DNA from: Prevotella sp.
Lineage (GTDB): Bacteria; Bacteroidota; Bacteroidia; Bacteroidales; Bacteroidaceae
DNA length: 64,000 nt
Assembly (NCBI GenBank): GCA_016291495.1
Contig: JAEEXI010000006.1
Span: 119,043 to 183,042 of the forward strand
Direction: 5' to 3'
Part shown: positions 52,075 through 61,926 of the stretch, in pieces
How positions within the stretch are numbered: position 1 is the stretch's first letter
How the letters are laid out: each line of letters begins with the position of its first letter
Notes under the pieces: generated by a model
What the model was told of the DNA's origin: nothing
The model's input: the letters and a program-made list of their open reading frames with translations, nothing else
Database searches by the model: none
Position numbers and translations under genes: made by a program

Positions 52075-54459
52075 ATGAAACTGCCACACATATTCAAGCG
52101 TAAAAGCTCCATCGCCAAGAGACTGACCTGGCGTGTCATCCTGTCTATGACGGCGGTATTTACAGTTATTCTTGCTTTTATCCTCTTCATCATCTGTATA
52201 GCGGGATCGATCCTCCTCCTACTGCTGAATGTCACTGCCATACAAGTCTCCAACGAAAGAATCAACAATGTTTTCGCTACCGTAGAGACAGCCGTGACCA
52301 ACAATGTGCCGGAGGTGCAGGAAAATATAGGTAACGATCAACGCATGTATTTTGCCCAAGAGAACCTGCTAACCCTCAATCCAAACATCGTAGGAGCTGC
52401 CGTTGCCTATAACCCGAGTTATGAGCCCAAGAAAGGACAACCGTTCTCGCCTTATGCCTATCGCGACAGCACAGGCATCCATACCAAACAGCTGACGGAC
52501 AAAGAATACGACTATCAACATCAGAGCTGGTATCAAGAACCTATTGAACAAGGAAAGGGCGTATGGTCTGAGCCTTACATTGACGAGGGCGGCGGAGAGG
52601 TTCCGATGATTACCTATTCCTTACCGTTGATTAACAAAAAAGGAGATATCTATGCCGTACAAACGGCAGACATCTCATTAGACTGGCTGTCTGACCTCAC
52701 CAAGGAGATGGATAACACCTATAATGATCATCTGAACTGGTCATGGCAAGAAATGTCTGAACAAGCCTACAGTTTCATCGTGTCCCGTGAGGGAACCTTT
52801 GTCGTACATCCAAACGAGACCTATGTGCTTCATAAGACCATCCAAGACTTCTTCAAGGAGAATACCAAAGAATCCGTAAACATATCAGACACTGAGAAAG
52901 GAAAATCGAAAATCTTTATCGGCAAGAACAACAATGTCTATATCATGTTCTACTCACCCATAGAACATACGGATTGGACGATGGGAGTTATCGTCCCCCT
53001 GATGAACATTCTCAATCCAGTCTTCTATTTCTTGACAGCACTCATCGTCATCATGGTTGCCGGACTTATCATCGTGGCACTGATTTGCCGTGGAGTCATT
53101 CGGCGCATCACAAAGCCACTACGTCGCTTTGCCGATTCTGCTGACGAGATTGCCAAAGGTAATTTTCAGACAGAACTGCCGAAAATTAAAAGCAAGGATG
53201 AGATGCTCCGCCTGCGTAACTCTTTCGAGACCATGCAGACCTCACTCATCCAGCAGATTGAGGAAACCAAGACCATGAATGAAGAGAAAGGTCGCATGGA
53301 AGGTGAACTGCATACTGCCCGTCACATTCAGATGTCAATGCTTCCCAAGACATTCCCACCTTTCCCTGAAAGGGACGACCTCGACATCTACGGGCAATTG
53401 GCTCCTGCCAAGGAAGTCGGCGGTGACCTTTACGACTTCTATATTCGTGACGAGAAACTGTTTTTCTGTATCGGTGATGTCAGTGGAAAAGGAGTACCCG
53501 CGTCGTTGGTGATGGCTGTCACACGTTCCTTGTTCCGCACCATCTCCTCTCATGAGAACCGTCCTTCAAGGATTATCAATACCATCAACGATGCCATAGC
53601 AAGAGATAACGAATCCAACATGTTCGTCACCTTCTTCATGGGCATCCTCGACCTCCCCACAGGCCGAATGAGGTATTGCAATGCAGGACACAATGCACCT
53701 ATCTTCATCAAACAAGACGAAGTGCGTTTCCTTCAGGTTGTTCCCAACATCCCCTTAGGTGTCATCACCGACTTTCAATATGAAGAGCAGGAGACACTCA
53801 TGCCTCAGGGAGCCTCTATCTTCCTGTTTACGGACGGACTTAACGAGGCGGAGAATAACAGACACGAGCAATTGGGCGACGACCGCATCCTTGCTGCCCA
53901 ACAGGACGCATTCAATCTCTCGCCACAGGAACAAATCGACAAGATGCTTCAAGTTGTCAAAAACCACGTGAACGGTGCAGAACAGAGTGACGACCTAACG
54001 ATGTTAAGCATCAAATATACCTATCAGCGAGACGAGCAGGCTAAGTCATCTCACCTAATCCTTAAGAACAAGGTGGAGGAACTCAACAAACTACCAGAGT
54101 TCGTGGATACCGTCTGCGAGGAGGCCGGTATTGACATGGCACTCATCGCCAGTCTGAACCTTGCTTTAGAGGAAGCCGCCACCAATGTCGTTCTCTATGC
54201 CTATGGAAGAGAAGAGGGCGAAGTGGACATTGAGGCTGTCTATACGGACAAGTATCTGAAATTTATCCTCACAGACGCTGGTATCGCCTTTGATCCCACC
54301 AAGAAAGAAGAGGTAGACACCACGCTAAGCGTGGAGGAGCGACAAATTGGAGGACTGGGCATCCATCTGGTCAGACAGATCATGGACTCCGTCAATTATG
54401 AACGGATAGATGGGAAAAATGTGCTAACACTGATTAAACGACTGAACATCCAACCCTAA
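52075..54459 (+). CDS. Membrane sensor: dCache-HAMP-SpoIIE phosphatase-RsbW-like kinase (copy 1)
   Basis: 794 residues. TM1 at about 25-55; a dCache periplasmic sensor to about 305 (SWYQEPIEQGKGVWSEPYID, ITYSLPL); TM2 near 320; HAMP (RRITKPLRRFADSADEIAKGNF); a coiled coil; PP2C/SpoIIE phosphatase (KEVGGDLYDF, IGDVSGKGVPASLVMA, GHNAPI, FTDGLNEA); then a C-terminal HATPase_c_2 like RsbW (NLALEEAATNVVLYAY N-box, DAGIAFDP, GGLGIHLV). Phosphatase and kinase of a partner-switching module are thus in one chain, with a STAS protein encoded at 61622. It begins a unit with an SBP gene (6-bp gap) and a paralog (4-bp gap). The sensed ligand is unknown. Confidence 0.9.
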   Translation: MKLPHIFKRKSSIAKRLTWRVILSMTAVFTVILAFILFIICIAGSILLLLLNVTAIQVSNERINNVFATVETAVTNNVPEVQENIGNDQRMYFAQENLLTLNPNIVGAAVAYNPSYEPKKGQPFSPYAYRDSTGIHTKQLTDKEYDYQHQSWYQEPIEQGKGVWSEPYIDEGGGEVPMITYSLPLINKKGDIYAVQTADISLDWLSDLTKEMDNTYNDHLNWSWQEMSEQAYSFIVSREGTFVVHPNETYVLHKTIQDFFKENTKESVNISDTEKGKSKIFIGKNNNVYIMFYSPIEHTDWTMGVIVPLMNILNPVFYFLTALIVIMVAGLIIVALICRGVIRRITKPLRRFADSADEIAKGNFQTELPKIKSKDEMLRLRNSFETMQTSLIQQIEETKTMNEEKGRMEGELHTARHIQMSMLPKTFPPFPERDDLDIYGQLAPAKEVGGDLYDFYIRDEKLFFCIGDVSGKGVPASLVMAVTRSLFRTISSHENRPSRIINTINDAIARDNESNMFVTFFMGILDLPTGRMRYCNAGHNAPIFIKQDEVRFLQVVPNIPLGVITDFQYEEQETLMPQGASIFLFTDGLNEAENNRHEQLGDDRILAAQQDAFNLSPQEQIDKMLQVVKNHVNGAEQSDDLTMLSIKYTYQRDEQAKSSHLILKNKVEELNKLPEFVDTVCEEAGIDMALIASLNLALEEAATNVVLYAYGREEGEVDIEAVYTDKYLKFILTDAGIAFDPTKKEEVDTTLSVEERQIGGLGIHLVRQIMDSVNYERIDGKNVLTLIKRLNIQP

Positions 54460-54465
54460 GAAATC

Positions 54466-55401
54466 ATGAGAATAATTATCACCAACCTATTATTCCTCGC
54501 CTGTACGATAGCCTATGCACAGGATAAGATCATTTTCACCCCGCAATGGAGTGCACAGGCTCAGTTTGCAGGTTATTATGTGGCTCAAGAAAAAGGCTTC
54601 TACAAACAAGCTGGTATCAACGTAGAGATTGTTCATCCTTCTGTCACACAATCCGCCATGAGTCGCATCCGTAACAACGAGAGCCAAGCCACTACCCTAC
54701 AATTAGTACAAGCGTTGGATATCATCGACCAGGGCATTCCTTTGGTTAATATTCTCCAAACCTCCATGAAAAATGCCTTGGTGATTGTGTCTCGCCGTAA
54801 CAAGAACCCCCTGACGCAGAAAGGGGCAAAGGTAGGTATTTGGAATGCTGGCTTCGGACAAATCGCCATCTGCATGAGTATCAAAGAAGGGCTTGATTAT
54901 CAATGGATTCCCTATGCCAGTAACATCAACCTCTTTGTATCTGGTGCCATCGATGCCACCTTGGCGATGAGTTATAATGAGTACTACCAGTTGGTGCAGT
55001 CTGGATTCATACCGACAAAAGATAATATATATCGTTTCTGCGACCATGGGTATAACGTCCAAGAGGACGGTCTCTATATGACACGTGATTATTATATGAA
55101 GCATAAAGAACAGGCACATCGCTTTGCTGCTGCCAGCAAGAAGGGATGGGAATGGGCTGCCGCCCATCCTGAGGAGGCCTTGGATATCGTTATGCGCTAC
55201 GTACAAAAGGATCATATTGCCACCAACCGCATATTGCAGCAGTTGATGCTTACAGAAATACTCCGATTACAAATAGACCGTGAGTCCAAGAAACGTGAAT
55301 TCCGCCTACGCCCTGACATGGTGAAGCAAGCCAGCAGACTGATGGTGGATAATATGATGTTAGGACGCGAAATTACCTATCAAGAAATCATAGCAAAATA
55401 G
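54466..55401 (+). CDS. NMT1/THI5-like periplasmic binding protein between two SpoIIE sensors
   Basis: 311 residues with a signal peptide (MRIIITNLLFLACTIAYA; the Cys precedes a non-ideal lipobox). The mature protein is an NMT1/SsuA-type binding protein: IIFTPQWSAQAQFAGYYVAQEKGFYKQAGINVEI (location guide), AKVGIWNAGFG, GAIDATLAMSYNEYYQL, EEDGLYMTR-like QEDGLYMTRDYY. No ABC permease or ATPase partner is adjacent. It is squeezed 6 bp after one sensor gene and 4 bp before the other, so it probably presents a ligand to their periplasmic domains rather than to a transporter (inference). Pyrimidine-precursor, sulfonate or amine ligands are known in the wider family. Confidence 0.82.
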   Translation: MRIIITNLLFLACTIAYAQDKIIFTPQWSAQAQFAGYYVAQEKGFYKQAGINVEIVHPSVTQSAMSRIRNNESQATTLQLVQALDIIDQGIPLVNILQTSMKNALVIVSRRNKNPLTQKGAKVGIWNAGFGQIAICMSIKEGLDYQWIPYASNINLFVSGAIDATLAMSYNEYYQLVQSGFIPTKDNIYRFCDHGYNVQEDGLYMTRDYYMKHKEQAHRFAAASKKGWEWAAAHPEEALDIVMRYVQKDHIATNRILQQLMLTEILRLQIDRESKKREFRLRPDMVKQASRLMVDNMMLGREITYQEIIAK

Positions 55402-55405
55402 CAAC

Positions 55406-57760
55406 ATGAAGAATCCGTTCAGACATATCAAAAACTCACTATCCACCCGGCTCAGTCTGTGGATAGTACTATTTGCCTCTATCATTTTCCTGATAGCCCT
55501 CGGCTTCATGTTCGTCCAGTCACGCGAAGCCATACGGGAGGAAGCCATCGATCATGCTACTCAGATTCTGGATAATACGGCAGAACGTGTGAATACCATC
55601 CTTACCAAGGTGGAAGTTGCCGCAAACAATACCGACTGGCTAGCAACCCGTCATCTGGATGCCCCCGACTCTATGTTCGTTTACAGCAATCGCATCCTTA
55701 AAAATAATCCTGACCTGAATGGATGTTCCATTGCCTTCGAACCTTATTTCTTTAAAGACAGGGGACGTTTCTTCTCCGCTTACTCTATGAGAAGAAATGG
55801 CGAGATCCTAACTATACAGGAAGGCGATGACGCATACGAATATTTTGTCATGGACTGGTATCAATTGCCCAAACTGTTGAACCGTCCCTGCTGGACAGAG
55901 CCTTTCACTGATCTGACGATTGATTCCATCTTTTCTCCTGGTAGAATCATCTCCTACTGTAAGCCATTAAAAGACAGTCAGGGACAGTACGTGGGCACCA
56001 TCTCCGTCGATCTGTCGCTAGACTGGCTATCGAATACCATCTCAGCCGTCAAGCCCTACCCCAACTCCTACAGTATCATGATAGGACAAAGCGGCACTTT
56101 TTTCGTACATCCGGATACCACCAAATTGTTCTATCAGACCATCTATACAGAGACTTTGCTGAAGCCAGACACAGCCATTACCAACCTTGGACATGCCATG
56201 CAAAATGGAGAAGAAGGCATGAGACAGATGGTGGTTGACGGGAAAGACTGCTATGTATTCTACAAACCTCTTGGAACAACAGGATGGAGCGTTGCCATCG
56301 TCTGCACGGAAAGTGACATCTTTGGCGGCTATTTCCGTCTATTGAGGATTGTGATAGGTATCATCATCCTTGGACTGACCATCATGCTCTTATGCTTCAG
56401 TCGTATCATCAAGAAGGAACTAAAACCGCTCAGACAACTGGCACATGGGGCAGAAACGATTGCATCCGGCCATTTCGACGCAACCCTTCCAGCGACCCAA
56501 AGAACGGACGAAATCGGACAACTCAGTCAGTCGTTCAGTAACATGCAACAGTCTCTCACCAACTATATCGAGGAACTTAAGGAGACCACTGCGTCGAAAG
56601 CCCTGATAGAAGGTGAATTACAGACCGCCAGCAATATTCAGCAGTCGATGCTTCCCAAGATATTCCCAGCCTATCCTGACAGGGATGATATCGACATCTA
56701 TGGTCGACTGAGGCCTGCCAAAGAGGTCGGAGGTGACTTATTCGACTTCTTCATCCGCGATGAGAAGCTGTTCTTCTGTATCGGTGACGTTAGTGGAAAA
56801 GGAGTACCCGCTTCGTTAGTGATGGCTGTCACACGTTCCTTGTTCCGTACCATCTCCACGCATGAGAATCGTCCCGCAAAGATTGTCAATGCCATCAATG
56901 AGGCAATGGCAAAGGACAATGACTCCAATATGTTTGTCACATTCTTCATGGGAGTCCTTGATTTGCCAACAGGACGGTTAAGATACTGTAATGGTGGACA
57001 TAATGCTCCCATTGCCATTAAACAGGATGATGTGAATTTCCTTGACATTGTTCCCAATCTTCCTTTAGGAATTGTTCCCGACTTCCTCTTCAAGGAACAG
57101 GAATGTATCATTCCTTATAGCGCCAGTATATTCCTCTATACGGACGGACTGAATGAGGCTGAAGACAAAGAACATGAGCAGTTAGGGGACGAAGAGGTGC
57201 TTGCTGTCGCGAAAAAGATGTATGAGTTCTCCTCTCATCAACAAATAGAAATCATGACGGAGGCTGTTGTCAAGCATGCTGGCGGTGCAGAACAAAGCGA
57301 CGATCTGACGATGTTAAGTATCAAATACCTGCACCAACAAGACACAGAGGCCAAGACCAAGCGTCTGACCCTCAAGAACGAGGTGGAAGAGCTCAACAAA
57401 CTGCCTGAGTTCGTGGAGACGGTCTGCGAGGAGGCTGGTGTCGACATGGGACTTATTGCCAGTCTGAACCTCGCTTTGGAAGAGGCCGTCACCAATGTCG
57501 TTCTTTATGCCTACCAGAACGGAGAGGGATTTGTCGACATTGATGCGGTCTATAATGACAAGCGTCTCAAATTTATCATCACAGACTCTGGTGTGGCCTT
57601 TGACCCAACAAAGAAAGAGGCTGTTGATACGACGCTAGGCGTGGAAGAACGCTCCATCGGAGGATTGGGCATCCATTTGGTCAGACAAATCATGGACTCC
57701 GTCAATTATGAACGGATAGATGGGAAAAACGTGCTGACACTACGAAAAAATCTTACATAA
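55406..57760 (+). CDS. Membrane sensor: dCache-HAMP-SpoIIE phosphatase-RsbW-like kinase (copy 2)
   Basis: 784 residues, a clear paralog of the protein at 52075 with the same order: TM1 near 25, dCache domain (MDWYQLPKLLNRPCWTEPF, PLKDSQGQYVGTISVDLSLDWLS), TM2 near 315, HAMP, SpoIIE (KEVGGDLFDF, IGDVSGKGVPASL, GHNAPI, YTDGLNEAED), HATPase (NLALEEAVTNVVLYAY, DSGVAFDP, GGLGIHLV). The catalytic halves are nearly the same, while the sensor halves have diverged, suggesting two inputs to one output. DNA identity is high in the phosphatase region, consistent with recent duplication or gene conversion. Confidence 0.9.
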   Translation: MKNPFRHIKNSLSTRLSLWIVLFASIIFLIALGFMFVQSREAIREEAIDHATQILDNTAERVNTILTKVEVAANNTDWLATRHLDAPDSMFVYSNRILKNNPDLNGCSIAFEPYFFKDRGRFFSAYSMRRNGEILTIQEGDDAYEYFVMDWYQLPKLLNRPCWTEPFTDLTIDSIFSPGRIISYCKPLKDSQGQYVGTISVDLSLDWLSNTISAVKPYPNSYSIMIGQSGTFFVHPDTTKLFYQTIYTETLLKPDTAITNLGHAMQNGEEGMRQMVVDGKDCYVFYKPLGTTGWSVAIVCTESDIFGGYFRLLRIVIGIIILGLTIMLLCFSRIIKKELKPLRQLAHGAETIASGHFDATLPATQRTDEIGQLSQSFSNMQQSLTNYIEELKETTASKALIEGELQTASNIQQSMLPKIFPAYPDRDDIDIYGRLRPAKEVGGDLFDFFIRDEKLFFCIGDVSGKGVPASLVMAVTRSLFRTISTHENRPAKIVNAINEAMAKDNDSNMFVTFFMGVLDLPTGRLRYCNGGHNAPIAIKQDDVNFLDIVPNLPLGIVPDFLFKEQECIIPYSASIFLYTDGLNEAEDKEHEQLGDEEVLAVAKKMYEFSSHQQIEIMTEAVVKHAGGAEQSDDLTMLSIKYLHQQDTEAKTKRLTLKNEVEELNKLPEFVETVCEEAGVDMGLIASLNLALEEAVTNVVLYAYQNGEGFVDIDAVYNDKRLKFIITDSGVAFDPTKKEAVDTTLGVEERSIGGLGIHLVRQIMDSVNYERIDGKNVLTLRKNLT

Positions 57761-57841
57761 TGCATAAATCGGAAAGTATAGAGATAAATGCCTTTAGTAT
57801 TTTTTAACTGATACGATAAGAGGCTAACGTGTTTTTTTTAA

Positions 57842-57849
57842 TAAATTTG
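57842..57849 (+). promoter_or_regulatory. -7 box of the ABC transporter gene
   Basis: TAAATTTG, 17 bp upstream of the ATG at 57867, in an A/T-rich gap after the SpoIIE unit. Confidence 0.5.
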
Positions 57850-57866
57850 CAAGTCTAATTAAGTAA

Positions 57867-60758
57867 ATGACTGACGTCATATTATCCAGTTTTATCAGTC
57901 TGTTTGCTCTGTTCGGCAAGGAAGAGCAAGTGGATGAGGCATGGGCAAAAGACATGCTTGTTAGTTATTTGCGCCATCATTTCGGCATCAGAAACATCGA
58001 TCTCTACCTCGATTTGTATAGTGATATGCGAGGGGCTTATGAGATGACGGACAATCTGAATACGCAAGAGACGGTGGCAGCCATCTGCTCCAGTCTGCAT
58101 GGAAAGATCCGTCCTGAAGAGGAGTCGTTGCTGTTGCTGCGTCTCATGGAGTTCTGTAGCGACGATGGTCTGCAGGCTGACAGCATGTTTACGACGATGG
58201 CGGAGAAGTTCAATATCCCCCAGTCGCAGTATGACGACTTCTACGCCTATGCCACCGACCAGCCTACCGCCCATGTGATGATTCATCATCCTGAGGGCTT
58301 CGAAGGCGCGCTAAAGACGCTCATGGACAGTGTCACAGGGATGCTCATTTTCACCTATATGGGCAACGATACCGTCCTGTTAAACGATGTCCCCGTGCTC
58401 TCTGGTGCTTATCAGGTATGGTTGCAGAGCAGTGTGCTGAAGAGCAGCAGCGGTAAAACCCTCTATTACTCGACCATTGCCAGTGCCTATAGCCATGAGG
58501 TCGATAAGACGGAAGACGTAGCGTTCTGTGGACGTAACATCAACTTCCGTTTCCCCAACAGCGACAACGGTATGCACGACCTCAGTTTCAACCTGCATAA
58601 TGGTGAACTGCTCGCTATCATGGGAGGTTCCGGTACAGGTAAGACGACATTACTTTCACTGCTGAACGGTAGTCTGAAGCCACAGGAAGGAAGCATCACC
58701 ATCAACGGACACGACATCTCGGAGCCTGCCGCCAAAAACTTGATAGGCTTCGTTCCTCAGGACGACCTGCTCATCGAGGAACTCACCGTCTATCAGAACC
58801 TGTGGTACACGGCGAAGCTCTGCTTTGAGGGTATGTCTGCCGAAGACATCGACAAGCGTGTGATGAAGACGCTCAAGGACTTGGGACTGGATGCTGTGAA
58901 GGACTTGAAGGCAGGTTCTGCCATCAACAAGTATATCTCCGGCGGACAGCGCAAGCGTTTGAATATTGCCTTGGAGCTGATCCGTGAACCAGCTGTTCTC
59001 TTCTTGGACGAGCCGACATCAGGACTGTCATCGGCAGATACGGAGAAAGTCATCAACCTATTGAAGGAATTAACCTTCAAGGGCAAACTCATCATCGTCA
59101 ATATCCACCAGCCGTCGAGTGATGTCTATAAGCTCTTCGACCGCCTGTGGCTACTCGACAGAGGAGGCTACCCCGTCTTCGACGGCAATCCCATCGACGC
59201 CATCACCTATTTCAAGGAGGCCGCGAACTATGCCGATGCTGAGACGAGTGCCTGTCCGACCTGTGGTAATGTCAATCCGGAGATTGTACTCAATATCATC
59301 GACGAGAAAGCTCTCAGCAATACGGGTGAACCTTCCGACGAGCGAAAGACGACTCCGCAGGAGTGGCATGAGATGTATCTGAAGAACAGGGATGAGATGG
59401 AAGAACCTGCGGTGACTGACGTTCCGCCGTCAGACCAGCGGAAGCCAGGAAAACTCAAGCAGTTTGCCATCTTCCTGCGTCGTAATATCAAGACGAAGAT
59501 TACCAACCTCCAATACCTGTGTATCACATTGTTGGAAGCTCCCGTCCTGGCTGTCATCTGCGCCTTCCTCACACGCTATGCACCACCAGAGGGCTATTCC
59601 GTGATGAACAACAAGAACCTGGTGAGCTATTTCTTCATGGCTGTCATCGTCGCCACCTTCATCGGTATGAGTGGCAGTGCAGAGGAAATCATCAAGGACC
59701 GCGCCCTGCTGAAACGAGAGCGCTTCCTTAACCTGTCGTATGGCAGTTATATATGGTCGAAGATTCTCTATATGGCAGGCATCGCCCTGATACAGACCTT
59801 CCTGTTTATCATCATCGGCAATGCCATTATGGGACTGCACGGACTCTTCTGGGCATGGTGGATCATCCTGTTCATCACAGCATTCCTGGCTGGCTTGACA
59901 GGATTGCTACTCTCACAATGCATGAACTCCGTCGTCGCCATCTATATCAGCATCCCCTTGCTGCTCATTCCGCAGATACTGCTCTGCGGCTTGGTGGTGA
60001 GCTTTGCCGACCTGACACCTAAGAGCAAGACAGGCAACGTGCCTATCGTCGGCGACTTCATCCCCTCACGCTGGTCGTTTGAGGCACTCGCTGTTACCTC
60101 GTTTACAGACAACGAATACGAGCGGATGTTCTTCGACATAGACAGGGAGAAATACGAGACGCAGTTCTATAACGTCGGCTACCTCTATGAGATACAGTCG
60201 CAGTTGGAGACGCTGAAAGACGAACAGACACGCGGCAAGGAGGTGAAACCCGAACACATGGAGGTGATACGCACCAACCTGCCGATTGTCACCGAGTTCT
60301 GTGGAATGAAAGCCTATCAGGGCGACTCTTCCTACAACTCACTCTACAACTACATGAAAGAAGCAGAGAAGATTCTCTCCAAGCGTAGCAATAAGGCTAC
60401 CCTAAAAGTGAACGACCTCACCACTAACTATATTAGGAATCATGGCAAAGAGGCTTTGCTCGATCTGAAACGCAACCATTTCAACCTCAAGTTGGAAGAC
60501 TTCGTCGTCAGTGGCGGACACCGTCGCTTGCTCGATGTGATCGACAATACCATCGTGCCACGCACTGGCCCTGTTTACCTCACACCTCGCAACAAGATGG
60601 GACGCGCTCCTTTCTATAGCAGTGTGAAGATACTGGGCGATACCCCTGTCAAGACCTTATGGTTCAATATGGCAGTACTTCTCCTGATGAGTATGATAGT
60701 ATCCATCCTCCTGTTGACAGACTGTCCGGGAAGATATATCCGAAAAGACCAACAATGA
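57867..60758 (+). CDS. ABCG-like ABC transporter with TerB-like N-terminal domain
   Basis: 963 residues. Residues 1 to about 120 are helical and acidic and look TerB/DjlA-like (EEQVDEAWAKDMLVSYLRHHF). A mostly beta region follows (about 135-215), then an ABC ATPase (Walker A GGSGTGKTTLL near 255, signature ISGGQRKRLNIAL near 357, Walker B VLFLDEPTSGL near 377), a possible zinc-binding CPTCGNVNPE near 461, and an ABC2-type membrane domain (helices from about 560) with a large soluble insert of about 180 residues before the last helix. This nucleotide-binding-then-membrane order is that of ABCG half-transporters. Substrate unknown. Downstream of the SpoIIE pair and upstream of the STAS gene. 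Confidence 0.85.
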   Translation: MTDVILSSFISLFALFGKEEQVDEAWAKDMLVSYLRHHFGIRNIDLYLDLYSDMRGAYEMTDNLNTQETVAAICSSLHGKIRPEEESLLLLRLMEFCSDDGLQADSMFTTMAEKFNIPQSQYDDFYAYATDQPTAHVMIHHPEGFEGALKTLMDSVTGMLIFTYMGNDTVLLNDVPVLSGAYQVWLQSSVLKSSSGKTLYYSTIASAYSHEVDKTEDVAFCGRNINFRFPNSDNGMHDLSFNLHNGELLAIMGGSGTGKTTLLSLLNGSLKPQEGSITINGHDISEPAAKNLIGFVPQDDLLIEELTVYQNLWYTAKLCFEGMSAEDIDKRVMKTLKDLGLDAVKDLKAGSAINKYISGGQRKRLNIALELIREPAVLFLDEPTSGLSSADTEKVINLLKELTFKGKLIIVNIHQPSSDVYKLFDRLWLLDRGGYPVFDGNPIDAITYFKEAANYADAETSACPTCGNVNPEIVLNIIDEKALSNTGEPSDERKTTPQEWHEMYLKNRDEMEEPAVTDVPPSDQRKPGKLKQFAIFLRRNIKTKITNLQYLCITLLEAPVLAVICAFLTRYAPPEGYSVMNNKNLVSYFFMAVIVATFIGMSGSAEEIIKDRALLKRERFLNLSYGSYIWSKILYMAGIALIQTFLFIIIGNAIMGLHGLFWAWWIILFITAFLAGLTGLLLSQCMNSVVAIYISIPLLLIPQILLCGLVVSFADLTPKSKTGNVPIVGDFIPSRWSFEALAVTSFTDNEYERMFFDIDREKYETQFYNVGYLYEIQSQLETLKDEQTRGKEVKPEHMEVIRTNLPIVTEFCGMKAYQGDSSYNSLYNYMKEAEKILSKRSNKATLKVNDLTTNYIRNHGKEALLDLKRNHFNLKLEDFVVSGGHRRLLDVIDNTIVPRTGPVYLTPRNKMGRAPFYSSVKILGDTPVKTLWFNMAVLLLMSMIVSILLLTDCPGRYIRKDQQ

Positions 60759-60803
60759 ATTAACAAATAACAAAACATTTAATAACTTAAAATTTTAAAA
60801 ACA

Positions 60804-61607
60804 ATGAAGAAAATTTCAGTATTAGCAATCGCATTCGCTGCCGTCGTATTCGCAGCATGTGGAGGACAGAAAAACGCCCAGAACACAGAGGACGCAGACT
60901 CCCTGAAGAGTTTTGAACAGCAGCAGATCGAGGCAAGCATCAAGATGCACATCGACAGCATCGCCGCTGACCTCGGTAAGCTCAAGCAGCTGCCTTTCGT
61001 ACAGGAGGGTAACGGTGGCATCACGCTCACCAAGGAAGAAAAGCAGGTAAAGCCTGACTATCTGCTGCCCGCAGGCGCTGCTGAAGAGGCTGCCACACTC
61101 GCAGAGAAATACCGCATCCTGAGCGCACTCAATGTTGACCGCAAGATTGCTTCCCTCTATGAGATGCCTACCGAGGACTACGACAAGGCTATCACCAAGC
61201 TCGTTGCCGACATCAACGATCCTTCTTTCAAGGCCATCAACGATGCCAACACCCTCTTCGAGACATCTACAACCCTGTACGATTCCATGGAGGAGAACGG
61301 ACGCATCAACTTCTTCTGGCAGCTGGCAGCAGCCGCTCTCGTTGAGGAGCTGTATGTGATGAACCAGAACACCGACAAGTTCCTCAGCACATTCACCGAT
61401 GAGGCTGTTTCTGACGTTACCTTCCGTATCATCGTCATCCTCGACGCCATCAACCGTCTTACCGACTACGATGCAGACATCAAGCCCGTTGCTGAGGCTG
61501 TTGCTCCGTTAGAGGTGCTCAACGCTACCAGTGTTGCAGAAATGAAGGCTCAGCTTGCTGAGGCAAAGGACAAAATCAACGCAGCCCGCAAGGCTCTTGT
61601 TAAATAA
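60804..61607 (+). CDS. Lipoprotein of unknown function
   Basis: 267 residues with a clean lipoprotein signal (MKKISVLAIAFAAVVFAACGG, Cys19). The rest is helical and acidic (AEKYRILSALNVDRKIASLY, LAEAKDKINAARKALVK at the end) with no recognised domain. Codon use is rich in common codons (GCT, CTC, AAG), hinting at good expression. Placed between the ABC transporter and STAS genes; the STAS gene follows after 14 bp. An envelope role with the transporter is possible but unproven. Confidence 0.75.
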   Translation: MKKISVLAIAFAAVVFAACGGQKNAQNTEDADSLKSFEQQQIEASIKMHIDSIAADLGKLKQLPFVQEGNGGITLTKEEKQVKPDYLLPAGAAEEAATLAEKYRILSALNVDRKIASLYEMPTEDYDKAITKLVADINDPSFKAINDANTLFETSTTLYDSMEENGRINFFWQLAAAALVEELYVMNQNTDKFLSTFTDEAVSDVTFRIIVILDAINRLTDYDADIKPVAEAVAPLEVLNATSVAEMKAQLAEAKDKINAARKALVK

Positions 61608-61621
61608 GTAATTTTTAGACT

Positions 61622-61924
61622 ATGACAATTGATATTAAAGAACAGAACGGCGGTTTTACCGCATTGATGAACGGTCGTCTTGACACTCCCGCAGCTGTCC
61701 AGGCAGGCAAAGACATGCAGGCTTTGATGGACAACGCAGATAAAGAGATTACGCTGGATTGCTCAAAATTGGAATACATCAGCAGTTCGGGTCTCCGTCT
61801 CTTCCTGAGTCTTCGCAAGGAGACTGCCGCTAAGGGTGGCAAGGTCATCATCGAGAACATCAACGATGAGATCAAGAAGGTCTTCATGATGACCGGATTC
61901 TTCAATCTCTTTGAGATTAGATAA
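61622..61924 (+). CDS. STAS-domain anti-anti-sigma factor-like protein
   Basis: 100 residues, a single STAS domain like SpoIIAA/RsbV: MTIDIKEQNGGFTALMNGRLD start, LDCSKLEYISSSGLRLFLSL core and VFMMTGFFNLFEI end. By alignment to SpoIIAA the phosphorylatable Ser is Ser55 (the middle of SSSG), with Ser54 where Asp is usual. In partner switching, unphosphorylated STAS binds the kinase; phosphatase and kinase domains both occur in the proteins at 52075 and 55406. The downstream target is unknown because Bacteroidetes lack a classical sigma-B. Its stop codon lies 2 bp before the RelA/SpoT-like gene. Confidence 0.88.
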   Translation: MTIDIKEQNGGFTALMNGRLDTPAAVQAGKDMQALMDNADKEITLDCSKLEYISSSGLRLFLSLRKETAAKGGKVIIENINDEIKKVFMMTGFFNLFEIR

Positions 61925-61926
61925 GC

